Of a stretch of 64,000 nt of DNA, positions 8,992 through 16,669 are shown one piece after another (position 1 is the stretch's first letter; every line of letters starts with the position of its first letter). The DNA is from Hominiventricola aquisgranensis (GTDB lineage: Bacteria; Bacillota; Clostridia; Lachnospirales; Lachnospiraceae): assembly GCF_040096225.1 (NCBI RefSeq), contig NZ_JBBMFC010000005.1:62001-126000 (forward strand), written 5' to 3'. The notes below the pieces were generated by a model. The model worked only from the letters and a program-made list of their open reading frames with translations. It made no database searches and was not told the DNA's origin. A program made the position numbers and the translations under genes.

Positions 8992-10041
8992 TTAGTCTTT
9001 GATCACTCTGACTGCTTTCACTGGACTACGATAACTTACACCAGAGATCGTGATGCCCACACGCGGGTTGCTGGCATGTACAACCTGTCCACCACCCACG
9101 TAGATTGCTACATGGTTGATACCTGAACGGTTGCCATAGAATACCAGGTCTCCCGGCTTCAGCTCAGACAGACTGATCTTGGTTCCACAGTTCGCCTGTG
9201 CACGGGATGAATGTGGAAGGCTGATACCATAATTCCGGAATACAGAAAGTACAAATCCGGAACAATCCGCTCCCTTAGTCAGACTGGTTCCTCCCCATAC
9301 ATATGGATTACCAATATACTGTTTTGCAAAGTTACTGAGTGCCATCCGCACATCAGATACACCTGCTCCATACATGACTTCAGAAATCGTCAGTGCTTCA
9401 TCAAGCTTGGCACCTACATTTACATAATCTTTGAAAAGATATCCTTCCTCACCGTCCAGATCAATCTTGACCCACTCATCCAGCTCTTCCAGAACATCAA
9501 AGCTCTGATCGCTTCCTACAATATCCAGCACTTCGCTGTCAGTGCTCGGCTGGGTGCGAACCTTCAGGCCTTCTGTGTTCACATCTGCTACTGTCTTCAG
9601 CAGAGAACCTGCTTTCTCCAGTGCCTCGCTTCCGGTGAGCACATATTCTGCCTTAATGTATCCTTCTACTTTTCCAGATTTGATCTGCAGCCATTCGCCC
9701 TCTTCTCCAAGCACGTCACAGCCTGCATTATTACCGATCTTTCCAACGATCTTTCCATCTGTTGAGGCACTGTCTCGAATGTTTACTTTTCCTTCAGATA
9801 CGGTCACGATTCCCAGATTGCTGTATCCGTCCAGGTGAAAGGCATCCAGAACGGTCTGATTCATTGCATTTTCAACATCCGTAGTCTCTGCCGCATCCAT
9901 ATCTGCAGAAAGTCCGATCTGTGAACTGATCCCCAGTGCAGCAGATGCCTGTGCATCCATAGGTGCTGCAGTGAATGCCACAGCTCCAGCCAGTACCAGT
10001 GCAAATCCTCCTGTTATAATCTTATGGTAAATGTTATTCAT
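8992..10041 (-). CDS. Secreted NlpC/P60 cell-wall endopeptidase with two SH3 domains
   Basis: A 349-residue exported peptidoglycan hydrolase. A signal peptide (about 1-34) ends near AQASA. Two bacterial SH3 domains follow, about residues 78-136 (GKVNIRDSASTDGKIV) and 148-210 (GLKVRTQPSTDSEVL), which bind wall peptides. The C-terminal NlpC/P60 domain (about 235-349) has catalytic Cys260 in GADCSGF, His310 in INHVAIY and His322 in VVHAS. It probably cleaves the gamma-D-Glu/diamino acid bond of stem peptides. It stands alone, with its own promoter and a terminator on each side. Confidence 0.95.
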   Translation of the reverse strand: MNNIYHKIITGGFALVLAGAVAFTAAPMDAQASAALGISSQIGLSADMDAAETTDVENAMNQTVLDAFHLDGYSNLGIVTVSEGKVNIRDSASTDGKIVGKIGNNAGCDVLGEEGEWLQIKSGKVEGYIKAEYVLTGSEALEKAGSLLKTVADVNTEGLKVRTQPSTDSEVLDIVGSDQSFDVLEELDEWVKIDLDGEEGYLFKDYVNVGAKLDEALTISEVMYGAGVSDVRMALSNFAKQYIGNPYVWGGTSLTKGADCSGFVLSVFRNYGISLPHSSRAQANCGTKISLSELKPGDLVFYGNRSGINHVAIYVGGGQVVHASNPRVGITISGVSYRSPVKAVRVIKD

Positions 10042-10163
10042 ATTGATTCTCCTATACTATCATCACATCATTCAGAGTCCATTCGCAAAATCACCTCTTC
10101 AAGGCTTTCCTTTTGCTCACATATAGTTCTGAATTATTACAGAATTGTTACATTTCGAATACG

Positions 10164-10192
10164 ATTCTATAACAAATACGAGGATTTGTCAA
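10164..10192 (-). promoter_or_regulatory. Promoter of the NlpC/P60 gene
   Basis: Minus-strand -35 TTGACA (10187-10192), 17-base spacer and TAGAAT (10164-10169). The -35 starts within 5 bases of the csoR terminator stem, so the two units are tightly packed. The leader to the ATG at 10041 is about 115 bases. Confidence 0.75.
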
Positions 10193-10196
10193 GTAA

Positions 10197-10216
10197 AGCC
10201 GGCATTTCTGCCGGCT
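10197..10216 (-). terminator. Terminator of the copA-csoR operon
   Basis: GC-rich 8-bp stem AGCCGGCA / TGCCGGCT with a 4-base loop, 17 bases past the csoR stop, followed on the minus strand by TTTACTT and on the plus strand by TTTTC. It sits directly against the NlpC promoter. Confidence 0.75.
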
Positions 10217-10232
10217 TTTCAGATTTTAGATT

Positions 10233-10496
10233 TTATTTGCTCATTTTATCGACTACGGACATGAGCTCGTCGATTTTTTCATCTCCATTGCCCTCCAGGA
10301 TTGCTGTTTTCAGGCAGCCTTTCATGTGAGCACGGATAACTTCGTTATTTACCTTTTTCAGAATGGCTTCAGTGGCAGTCACCTGGGCGGAAATATCCAT
10401 ACAATAACGGTCCTCCTCCACCATCCGAAGGATTCCGTCAATCTGCCCTCTTGCTGTCTTCAGCAGCCGTTCAATTTTCTTTCTGTCAGCCTGCAT
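10233..10496 (-). CDS. csoR: CsoR-family copper-sensing repressor
   Basis: An 87-residue all-helical DUF156 repressor. I start it at the ATG at 10496, preceded by GGGAGGT 7 bases away; the longer frame from 10559 runs into copA. The Cu(I) triad Cys32, His57 and Cys61 (RYCMDIS and HMKGCLKTA) is complete, which favours copper over the nickel/cobalt or formaldehyde relatives. It follows copA by 28 bases in the same operon and presumably represses it, leaving DNA when Cu(I) binds. Confidence 0.9.
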   Translation of the reverse strand: MQADRKKIERLLKTARGQIDGILRMVEEDRYCMDISAQVTATEAILKKVNNEVIRAHMKGCLKTAILEGNGDEKIDELMSVVDKMSK

Positions 10497-10524
10497 GCAT
10501 CTACCTCCCTGTGGCCCCAGCAGA

Positions 10525-10731
10525 TTACTCGATTCCGGTAACTTCGTATCCGGCGTCAACCACCGCCTTTTTCAGTTCTTCATCAGTCACCGCACCGTCT
10601 ACTGTCACATAAGCAGCCTTATCTTCCAGGCTGACAGTTGCAGTCACACCATCCAGTGCGTTCAGTGCCTTGTCTACTCTTCCTGTACAATGAGAGCACA
10701 TCATTCCTTCGATTTTAATTGTTTTTTTCAT
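10525..10731 (-). other. Possible internal start giving a free CopZ-like chaperone
   Basis: Inside copA, the ATG at 10731 (Met779, MKKTIKIEGMMCSHC) is preceded by AAAGGGGAACTAACC, an acceptable ribosome site 8-9 bases away. Translation from it would give a 68-residue protein equal in size and motif to CopZ copper chaperones. The reading frame is continuous with copA, so this would be an additional product or a relic of gene fusion. Confidence 0.4.
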
Positions 10732-13065
10732 GGTTAGTTCCCCTTTCTTTTTCTCTGCCGATACGGCAGTTGTTTTTCCGCCACGTTTCTTACGGAAGCC
10801 TGGCTGAAATCCTTTTAATCGCAGTGCGTTACATACCACAAATACAGAGCTGAAGCTCATGGCTGCGCTTCCGAACATCGGGCTTAACTGCCAGTTCAGC
10901 AACGGATAAAATACACCTGCTGCCAGCGGAATACCGATGGCATTGTAGCAAAATGCCCAGAACAGATTCTCTTTGATGTTGCGGATCACTGCACGACTCA
11001 GCTGTACAGCCGTCACCGCATCCAGCAGGTCACTCTTCATCAGAACAATATCTGCGGACTCAATGGCCACATCTGTTCCTGCTCCGATGGCAATACCAAC
11101 ATCCGCTCTGGCCAGTGCCGGTGCATCGTTGATACCATCACCTACCATGGCAACTTTATGACCTTCCTCCTGCAGTCTGCGGACTTCCCTTTCCTTATCC
11201 TGCGGAAGTACCTGTGCGATCACGCGGCTGATGCCAAGCTGCTTTTGAATGGCTCTTGCCGTCTTCTCATGATCACCGGTCAGCATGACCACATCAAGTC
11301 CCATCTGCTCCATCTCGCGGATTGCTTCCGCACTGGTCTTCTTCACCGGATCTGCCACTGCGATCATACCAAGAAGCTTCTGATTCGCTGCAATATACAG
11401 CACTGTCCTGCCTTCCTCTGATAATTTTCCTGCTTCTGCATCCATTCCGTCAAGTGTAACTTTCTGCGCATCCATCATTTTCTGATTTCCTGCCAGCACT
11501 TTTCTTCCGGATACCATTCCTGAGACGCCCTGCCCCGCTTCTGCGGCAAATTCCGTTGCCTGAGAAACTTCAACTCCTGCTTCCTCTGCATATCTTACAA
11601 TAGCCTCTGCTAACGGATGCTCACTTGCTTTTTCCAGAGATGCTGCCAGTCCTAAAAGCTCTGCTTCGGTCACACCCGGAGCCATTCTCACTGCTGCCAC
11701 TGCCGGATGACCTTCGGTAATGGTTCCTGTCTTATCCAGCACCACGGTATCTACCAGATGCGCAGTCTCCAGACTTTCACCTGACTTGATGAGGATTCCC
11801 TGCTCTGCTCCCCGACCGGTTCCAACCATAATGGCTGTCGGGGTTGCCAGACCCAGTGCACACGGACAGGAGATCACAAGCACTGCAATACCAGATGCCA
11901 GTGCAAAACTGAAGGTTGCTCCTGACAGCAGCCAGACTATGATCGTAATCACTGCAATAGTAATAACTACCGGAACGAAAATACCGCTGACCTTATCTGC
12001 CAGTTTGGCAATGGGCGCTTTACTTCCACCAGCTTCCTCCACCAATCGAATGATCTGCGACAATGTGGTATCCTCACCGATCCGGTCTGCCTTCATCTGA
12101 AAATAACCGGCCCGGTTAACGGTTGCGCCGGTTACCCGGTCTCCGACCTTCTTCTCTACCGGAATGCTCTCACCAGTGATCGCTGACTCATCCACTGTTC
12201 CGGTTCCCTCCAGGATCACCCCATCCACAGGGATCCCTTGTCCTGGTTTTACGATAACCGTCTCGCCTACCTGTACCTGATCCGCAGGAATCTCTGTCTC
12301 CCGACCATTTCGTACCACCAGTGCCGTCTTCGGAGCCAGATCCACCAGCTTGGTGATAGCATCAGAAGTCCGGTTCTTGGAGCGGGATTCCATATATTTT
12401 CCAATGGTGACCAATGTCAGGATCATGGCTGCAGATTCAAAATAAAGATTCATGGCTGCCATATGTGCCATATCCGTCTCGCCACGCCCCATAGCATATC
12501 CCATCACATACAGGCGGCTGACACTGTAGACAAATGCTGCCGTGGAACCCATAGCCACCAGAGTGTCCATATTCGGTGCTCCGTGGAACAGCGACTTAAA
12601 TCCGTTCTCATAGTATTTCCGGTTCAGATACATGATCGGAAGTGTCAGGAACAGCTGGGTCAGTGCAAATATCATCATATTCTCATGTCCAAGTAAAATG
12701 CTAGGCAATGGCCATCCCAGCATATGTCCCATGGAAATGTACATGAGTACAATCAAAAATACAATAGACCAGCCCAGGCGATGCTTCATCTTTTTGGCTT
12801 CTTCTGCTGTCCGCTTCTGCAGATCATTCTCTGCTTTTTTCGCCGGCTCATGGGCATCCTTGACAGATGCACCATATCCTGCATCCTCCACTGCATGAAT
12901 GATCGCTGCCGCATCGGTGGCTTCATCTTCGTATTCCACCACCATGGAATTCTGCAGCAGATTGACCTGCACCTGATCCACGCCCGGGACCCGGCTCACA
13001 GCCTTCTCCACATGGGCACTGCATGCACTGCAGCTCATGCCGGTCACATCAAACTTTTGCTTCAT
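10525..13065 (-). CDS. copA: Copper-exporting P1B-type ATPase with N- and C-terminal HMA domains
   Basis: An 846-residue membrane pump exporting Cu(I). The N-terminal heavy-metal domain has GMSCSAC (Cys12, Cys15). Eight helices follow, with the transport motif CPC at 400-402. The phosphorylation loop has DKTGTITEG (Asp444) and the actuator TGES (297-300); the hinge region carries MLTGDHEKTA and MVGDGINDAPAL. Unusually, after the last helix pair there is a charged linker and a second HMA domain (from Met779, with MMCSHC, Cys790/Cys793). The ATG has GAGGAG 10 bases upstream. The gene is followed by csoR and preceded by a GC-rich dyad, as expected of a copper-inducible operon. Confidence 0.95.
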   Translation of the reverse strand: MKQKFDVTGMSCSACSAHVEKAVSRVPGVDQVQVNLLQNSMVVEYEDEATDAAAIIHAVEDAGYGASVKDAHEPAKKAENDLQKRTAEEAKKMKHRLGWSIVFLIVLMYISMGHMLGWPLPSILLGHENMMIFALTQLFLTLPIMYLNRKYYENGFKSLFHGAPNMDTLVAMGSTAAFVYSVSRLYVMGYAMGRGETDMAHMAAMNLYFESAAMILTLVTIGKYMESRSKNRTSDAITKLVDLAPKTALVVRNGRETEIPADQVQVGETVIVKPGQGIPVDGVILEGTGTVDESAITGESIPVEKKVGDRVTGATVNRAGYFQMKADRIGEDTTLSQIIRLVEEAGGSKAPIAKLADKVSGIFVPVVITIAVITIIVWLLSGATFSFALASGIAVLVISCPCALGLATPTAIMVGTGRGAEQGILIKSGESLETAHLVDTVVLDKTGTITEGHPAVAAVRMAPGVTEAELLGLAASLEKASEHPLAEAIVRYAEEAGVEVSQATEFAAEAGQGVSGMVSGRKVLAGNQKMMDAQKVTLDGMDAEAGKLSEEGRTVLYIAANQKLLGMIAVADPVKKTSAEAIREMEQMGLDVVMLTGDHEKTARAIQKQLGISRVIAQVLPQDKEREVRRLQEEGHKVAMVGDGINDAPALARADVGIAIGAGTDVAIESADIVLMKSDLLDAVTAVQLSRAVIRNIKENLFWAFCYNAIGIPLAAGVFYPLLNWQLSPMFGSAAMSFSSVFVVCNALRLKGFQPGFRKKRGGKTTAVSAEKKKGELTMKKTIKIEGMMCSHCTGRVDKALNALDGVTATVSLEDKAAYVTVDGAVTDEELKKAVVDAGYEVTGIE

Positions 13066-13112
13066 TTTATCTATATCTCCTCTCTCAGGTCTTATTGATA
13101 TTTGTTATCACA

Positions 13113-13170
13113 ACACCCCACCTGGGTGTCCTGTTAAATCTGTTATAACATGAAGCAAATCACATGTCAA
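13113..13170 (-). promoter_or_regulatory. copA promoter with candidate CsoR operator
   Basis: Minus-strand -35 TTGACA (13165-13170), 17-base spacer and TATAAC (13142-13147). Just downstream of the -10 lies a GC-rich dyad ACACCC-5-GGGTGT (13113-13129) of the kind CsoR proteins bind. The leader to the copA ATG is about 70 bases. Confidence 0.7.
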
Positions 13171-13228
13171 GGATGTAATCTTACTTTTTATTTTTCAAAG
13201 CCTGGGACAATAGCATTCCATGAACTAC

Positions 13229-13403
13229 AAACAGCTCCGAAGGATAGCAATAAACTGCGCTGCTATGACTTGGAGCGAACAGAGTGAGCTTTCGTGTATC
13301 GGCTGGTGCGTACACTAAAAATGTACGTATCCAGACGATACACGAAACTTACTTTGTCCGATACACGTCATACGAGCTTTTATGCTATCCTTCGAAGCTG
13401 TTT
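13229..13403. repeat. 175-bp palindromic intergenic element with nested inverted repeats
   Basis: Outer arms 13229-13249 and 13383-13403 match as inverted repeats in 20 of 21 positions. Inside, TTTCGTGTATCG (13290-13301) pairs perfectly with CGATACACGAAA (13336-13347), enclosing a further hairpin (GTGCGTACA / TGTACGTAT). A second CGATACACG (13359-13367) could pair with the same left arm instead, allowing two alternative folds. It fills most of the 357-bp gap between copA and ribF. No ORF, poly-U tail or clear target duplication was seen, so it looks like a structured element or small non-autonomous repeat. Confidence 0.6.
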
Positions 13404-13422
13404 ATAATTCTAAAGTATTCTA

Positions 13423-14346
13423 TTATATCTGGCGTGCCACACTCTTGCCCCAGTTCATATCAGACAGAATATGCGCCTTCAATTCATCCAGTGACTGAAA
13501 CTTCTGCTCAGGTCTGCGGAATTCAATGAATTCTACCATGAGATCCTGTCCATACAGATCTCCATCAAAATCAAAGAGATAGGTCTCCACTCCTCTGCGG
13601 GTCTCGCCGCCGACCGTAGGCTTATACCCCACATTGGTGATACCGTAATACTCATCCTCTTTCACAAATGTGCGGGTCAGATACACACCATCTTTTGGCA
13701 GCAGTTTTTCCTGCGGTGGAAGCAGATTGGTCGTCGGCATTCCAATGGTACGACCGATCTGCCTGCCGTGGAGCACAATACCGCTCACATAATACCGGTA
13801 TCCAAGCAGCTCATTGGCAAGCTTCACATTACCGTCATGAAGGGCTTCCCGGATATAGGTACTGCTGATATCTCTGCCGTGGCTTTGTTCCTTCTCTACC
13901 ACTTCCACGGTGTATCCATATTTGGGTGCCAGCTTCTGAAGCATTGCATGATCTCCTCGCCGCTGATATCCAAAATGAAAATCTGTTCCCACAGCTGCAA
14001 ACTTCATTTTCAGCTGTCCCACCAACACCTCTTCAATAAAACGTTCCGGCTCCATGTGGGCAATCTCCGGCACAAAGGGGCACTCCAGCAGATTGTCAAC
14101 ACCTGCTTTGGCAAGCATCTCCCGACGTTCTTCATTGGTCAGAATATTCTGTGCAGACAAACCTGACAGCATACGGGTCGGATTGCTGGCAAAGGTAAAG
14201 ATCGTTGCCTCCAGACCATTCTTTTTCTGCTCCAGGATGTGCTGCAGCAGCTTCTGATGCCCTCTGTGGAGTCCATCAAATTTTCCAAGGCTGACTGCCG
14301 AAGGTGCCATCACTCCAAAGCTGGTCTTTCCTGTAATATAATTCAT
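13423..14346 (-). CDS. ribF: Bifunctional riboflavin kinase / FAD synthetase
   Basis: A 307-residue enzyme making FMN and FAD from riboflavin. The N-terminal adenylyltransferase domain has LGKFDGLHRGHQKLL (about 21-35) with the nucleotide-binding His pair and the later SSTYIREAL. The C-terminal flavokinase domain (about 185-305) has IGMPTTNL and GVYLTRTF. The length is normal. It is the last gene of the rimP-ribF operon, as in many Firmicutes, 75 bases after truB. Confidence 0.95.
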   Translation of the reverse strand: MNYITGKTSFGVMAPSAVSLGKFDGLHRGHQKLLQHILEQKKNGLEATIFTFASNPTRMLSGLSAQNILTNEERREMLAKAGVDNLLECPFVPEIAHMEPERFIEEVLVGQLKMKFAAVGTDFHFGYQRRGDHAMLQKLAPKYGYTVEVVEKEQSHGRDISSTYIREALHDGNVKLANELLGYRYYVSGIVLHGRQIGRTIGMPTTNLLPPQEKLLPKDGVYLTRTFVKEDEYYGITNVGYKPTVGGETRRGVETYLFDFDGDLYGQDLMVEFIEFRRPEQKFQSLDELKAHILSDMNWGKSVARQI

Positions 14347-14421
14347 GGTAATTCTCTTCGTTTCCTTCTATCTACTCATAGCCATCCATCCCATATGCGG
14401 CATGTACATGGCTCTGAATTA

Positions 14422-15321
14422 TTATTTCTCATAAAACATTTTTAATAGTCTGAAATGCTGTCTGTCCCGTTCTTTCTCATACTGATAAAGTCCTACAAAT
14501 GCACCATCTGCATCATAGACTCTGATTTTCTGACCGGCTGCAGGCTTTGATTCCGATACCCCCAAGGGGAGTGCATTTCCATTATGAGCTGCCTTTGACA
14601 GTTCTTCATTCAGATGGACTGCAGGCTCTTCATCAAACATCCGGTCGATGGGAATGATGATCTCCTCCAGGCGTTCTTCGTCCCGGATGGTCTCGATCTG
14701 TGATAAAGTCAGGCTATCTTCGACACAGAACCGCTCTACCCTGGTACGGAGCAGCTTGTCCATGCAGCCATGGCAGCCCAGCTTTTCGCCAATATCATGA
14801 CACAGAGTTCTGATATAAGTTCCGCTGGAGCAATGTATCCGCATCTTCACTCTGGGCAGATCCATCTCAAGAATCGTAATCTCATGGATCACCACCGGGC
14901 GGGCTTTCCGCTCCACTTCTTTTCCAGCTCTCGCCAGATCACAGAGCTTCTGCCCATTGACTTTCAGCGCGGAATACATGGGCGGTATCTGCTCATAAGG
15001 TCCCTCAAAGGAAAGGACCGCTTCCCGCACTTCCTCTTCTGATGCAGTGACCGGTGCAGATTCCAGCACAGTTCCTGTGGTATCCTGAGTATCTGTAGAC
15101 TGTCCCAGAAGCATCACTGCCTCATAAACTTTATCATGTCCGGCCAGCAGGTCACACAGCTTCGTTGCTTTTCCCAGACATACAGGAAGAACTCCCTCCG
15201 CTTCCGGATCGAGAGTTCCTGTGTGTCCGATCTTTTTCTGTTTTAAAATACCACGCAGCTTCGCCACTACATCATGTGACGTATAGCCGCGCTCTTTATA
15301 TACATTGATGATACCGTTCAC
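14422..15321 (-). CDS. truB: tRNA pseudouridine(55) synthase
   Basis: A 299-residue enzyme isomerising U55 in the T-loop of tRNAs. The catalytic Asp is in KKIGHTGTLDPEAEGVLPV (about residues 29-47), with YTSHDVVAKLR before it. A C-terminal PUA-like segment ends the protein. The start is a GTG at 15321 overlapping the nrnA TAG by one base (TAGTG), with AGGAGGA 5 bases upstream, so its translation is coupled to nrnA. Confidence 0.95.
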   Translation of the reverse strand: MNGIINVYKERGYTSHDVVAKLRGILKQKKIGHTGTLDPEAEGVLPVCLGKATKLCDLLAGHDKVYEAVMLLGQSTDTQDTTGTVLESAPVTASEEEVREAVLSFEGPYEQIPPMYSALKVNGQKLCDLARAGKEVERKARPVVIHEITILEMDLPRVKMRIHCSSGTYIRTLCHDIGEKLGCHGCMDKLLRTRVERFCVEDSLTLSQIETIRDEERLEEIIIPIDRMFDEEPAVHLNEELSKAAHNGNALPLGVSESKPAAGQKIRVYDADGAFVGLYQYEKERDRQHFRLLKMFYEK

Positions 15322-16283
15322 TATTCCTCCTGATGCAGCATCTGGCGCTCAATATGCAGCGTCAGATTGTTAATGATGTCATGGAAGGTTCCTTTCATGG
15401 TCACTCCGGCTGCACGCACATGTCCGCCGCCGCCAAAATAGGAAGCGACTTTGCTCACATCTACCTGTTCCTTAGAACGAAGAGAAACCTTGAATTCCAT
15501 ATTTCCCACTTCATACAGGAAAATAGCAACTTCCACACCCTCTGTCAGCTTCAGCTGGCTGACGATTCCATCCAGATCTGTGGTTGTAACGCCGAAGAAA
15601 TCCATTTCCCGCTTTCTCATGACACTGATAATGATCTTTCCATCCATGAGCCGCATGCTCTCCAGCAGTGCTTTTCCCATAACCTGATTCTGACGGTAGG
15701 TCTTTTTGTAGTATGTCTCTTCCAGAATATATGTATGCGGAACACCCTTTTCCATCAGCATGGCTGCCACCCGCATGGTATCCGGAGAGGTACAGCTGTA
15801 CTGAAAGACGCCTGTATCATGGGCAATTCCCATATACAGTGCACAGGCTACCTGTTTGTTGATCTTTTCCGGATCCATCAGGCTGCACAATACTTCACAT
15901 GCGGAACTTGCATCCGGCAGAATCACATTTTCATCGGCAAATCCATGATTGCTCACATGATGATCCACGCAGAAAGTACGCTTTGCCTTCTGAAAATACG
16001 GCAATGCATCACCCAGACGATCCAGAGCTGCACAATCCACACTGATAAACAGATCATAAGTCCGATCCTGTCCGTCCGGCTGCTTCAGTTCTTCATATCC
16101 TTCTATGATGGAAAACTTGTTATCTGGCTGTTCCAGCCAGATATCTGCTTTGATCTGCGGATAATTATCCCTCAGATACTGCCAGAGACCAATACATGAT
16201 CCAACGCTGTCACCATCCGGATGAATATGTCCGGCAATGGCAACATTGGAGACATCCTGCAATTCTTTCTCAAGCTGCGTCAT
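15321..16283 (-). CDS. nrnA: DHH/DHHA1 phosphoesterase, nanoRNase/pAp phosphatase
   Basis: A 320-residue manganese phosphoesterase. DHH-domain motifs are in order: GHIHPDGDSVGS (about 18-29), ISVDCAALDR, VDHHVSN (about 107-113) and GIAHDTGVF; the DHHA1 RNA-binding motif FGGGGHVRAAG lies near residue 290. The family degrades short RNA oligonucleotides and 3'-phosphoadenosine 5'-phosphate, and some members act on c-di-AMP products. It overlaps rbfA by four bases (ATGA), its standard Firmicute position in the nusA-infB operon. Confidence 0.92.
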   Translation of the reverse strand: MTQLEKELQDVSNVAIAGHIHPDGDSVGSCIGLWQYLRDNYPQIKADIWLEQPDNKFSIIEGYEELKQPDGQDRTYDLFISVDCAALDRLGDALPYFQKAKRTFCVDHHVSNHGFADENVILPDASSACEVLCSLMDPEKINKQVACALYMGIAHDTGVFQYSCTSPDTMRVAAMLMEKGVPHTYILEETYYKKTYRQNQVMGKALLESMRLMDGKIIISVMRKREMDFFGVTTTDLDGIVSQLKLTEGVEVAIFLYEVGNMEFKVSLRSKEQVDVSKVASYFGGGGHVRAAGVTMKGTFHDIINNLTLHIERQMLHQEE

Positions 16284-16666
16284 ACTTCCTCATCCTCTTC
16301 TTCATCATCACTGATATCTTTGGTAACTTCGTCAATAAGTTTCGACATATTTACACCATATGCAATAGACTGATCCAGAATAAATGCGATCTGCGGCGTA
16401 TTTCTCAGGTTCAGCTCATGAGCAAGCTGTCTGCGGATATATCCTTCCGCACTCTTCAGCCCTTTCATGGTGCTCTGCTGGGAGGCTTCGTCTCCCAGCA
16501 CGCTGATATATGCTTTACAGGTCTTTAAGTCGGGCGCAACTTCCACTGTGACTACAGAAGTCATAGGGTTGATGCGCGGGTCTTTGATTTCCTTACGGAT
16601 GATCTCAGACAGAACTTTCTGGACTTCACCGTTGATACGGGTATTTTTAATACTGTTTTTTCTCAT
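16280..16666 (-). CDS. rbfA: 30S ribosome-binding factor A
   Basis: A 128-residue KH-fold assembly factor for the 5' end of 16S rRNA, with the typical IRKEIKDPRINPMTSVVTVE and TCKAYISVLG segments. The C-terminal tail is acidic (DISDDEEEDEEV). It starts 3 bases after the infB stop without its own strong ribosome site, so it is probably translated by reinitiation. Confidence 0.95.
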   Translation of the reverse strand: MRKNSIKNTRINGEVQKVLSEIIRKEIKDPRINPMTSVVTVEVAPDLKTCKAYISVLGDEASQQSTMKGLKSAEGYIRRQLAHELNLRNTPQIAFILDQSIAYGVNMSKLIDEVTKDISDDEEEDEEV

Positions 16667-16669
16667 ATT

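Noticed and set aside
10233..10559. Longer CsoR start at 10559
   Set aside because: It would extend into copA and has no ribosome site, whereas the ATG at 10496 has GGGAGGT and homologous length.
10525..10731. Separate copZ gene annotation
   Set aside because: The frame is continuous with copA and no stop intervenes; it is noted as a possible internal start instead.
13284..13529. Plus-strand reading frame across the palindromic element
   Set aside because: It enters the antisense of ribF and has no ribosome site or recognisable protein sequence.
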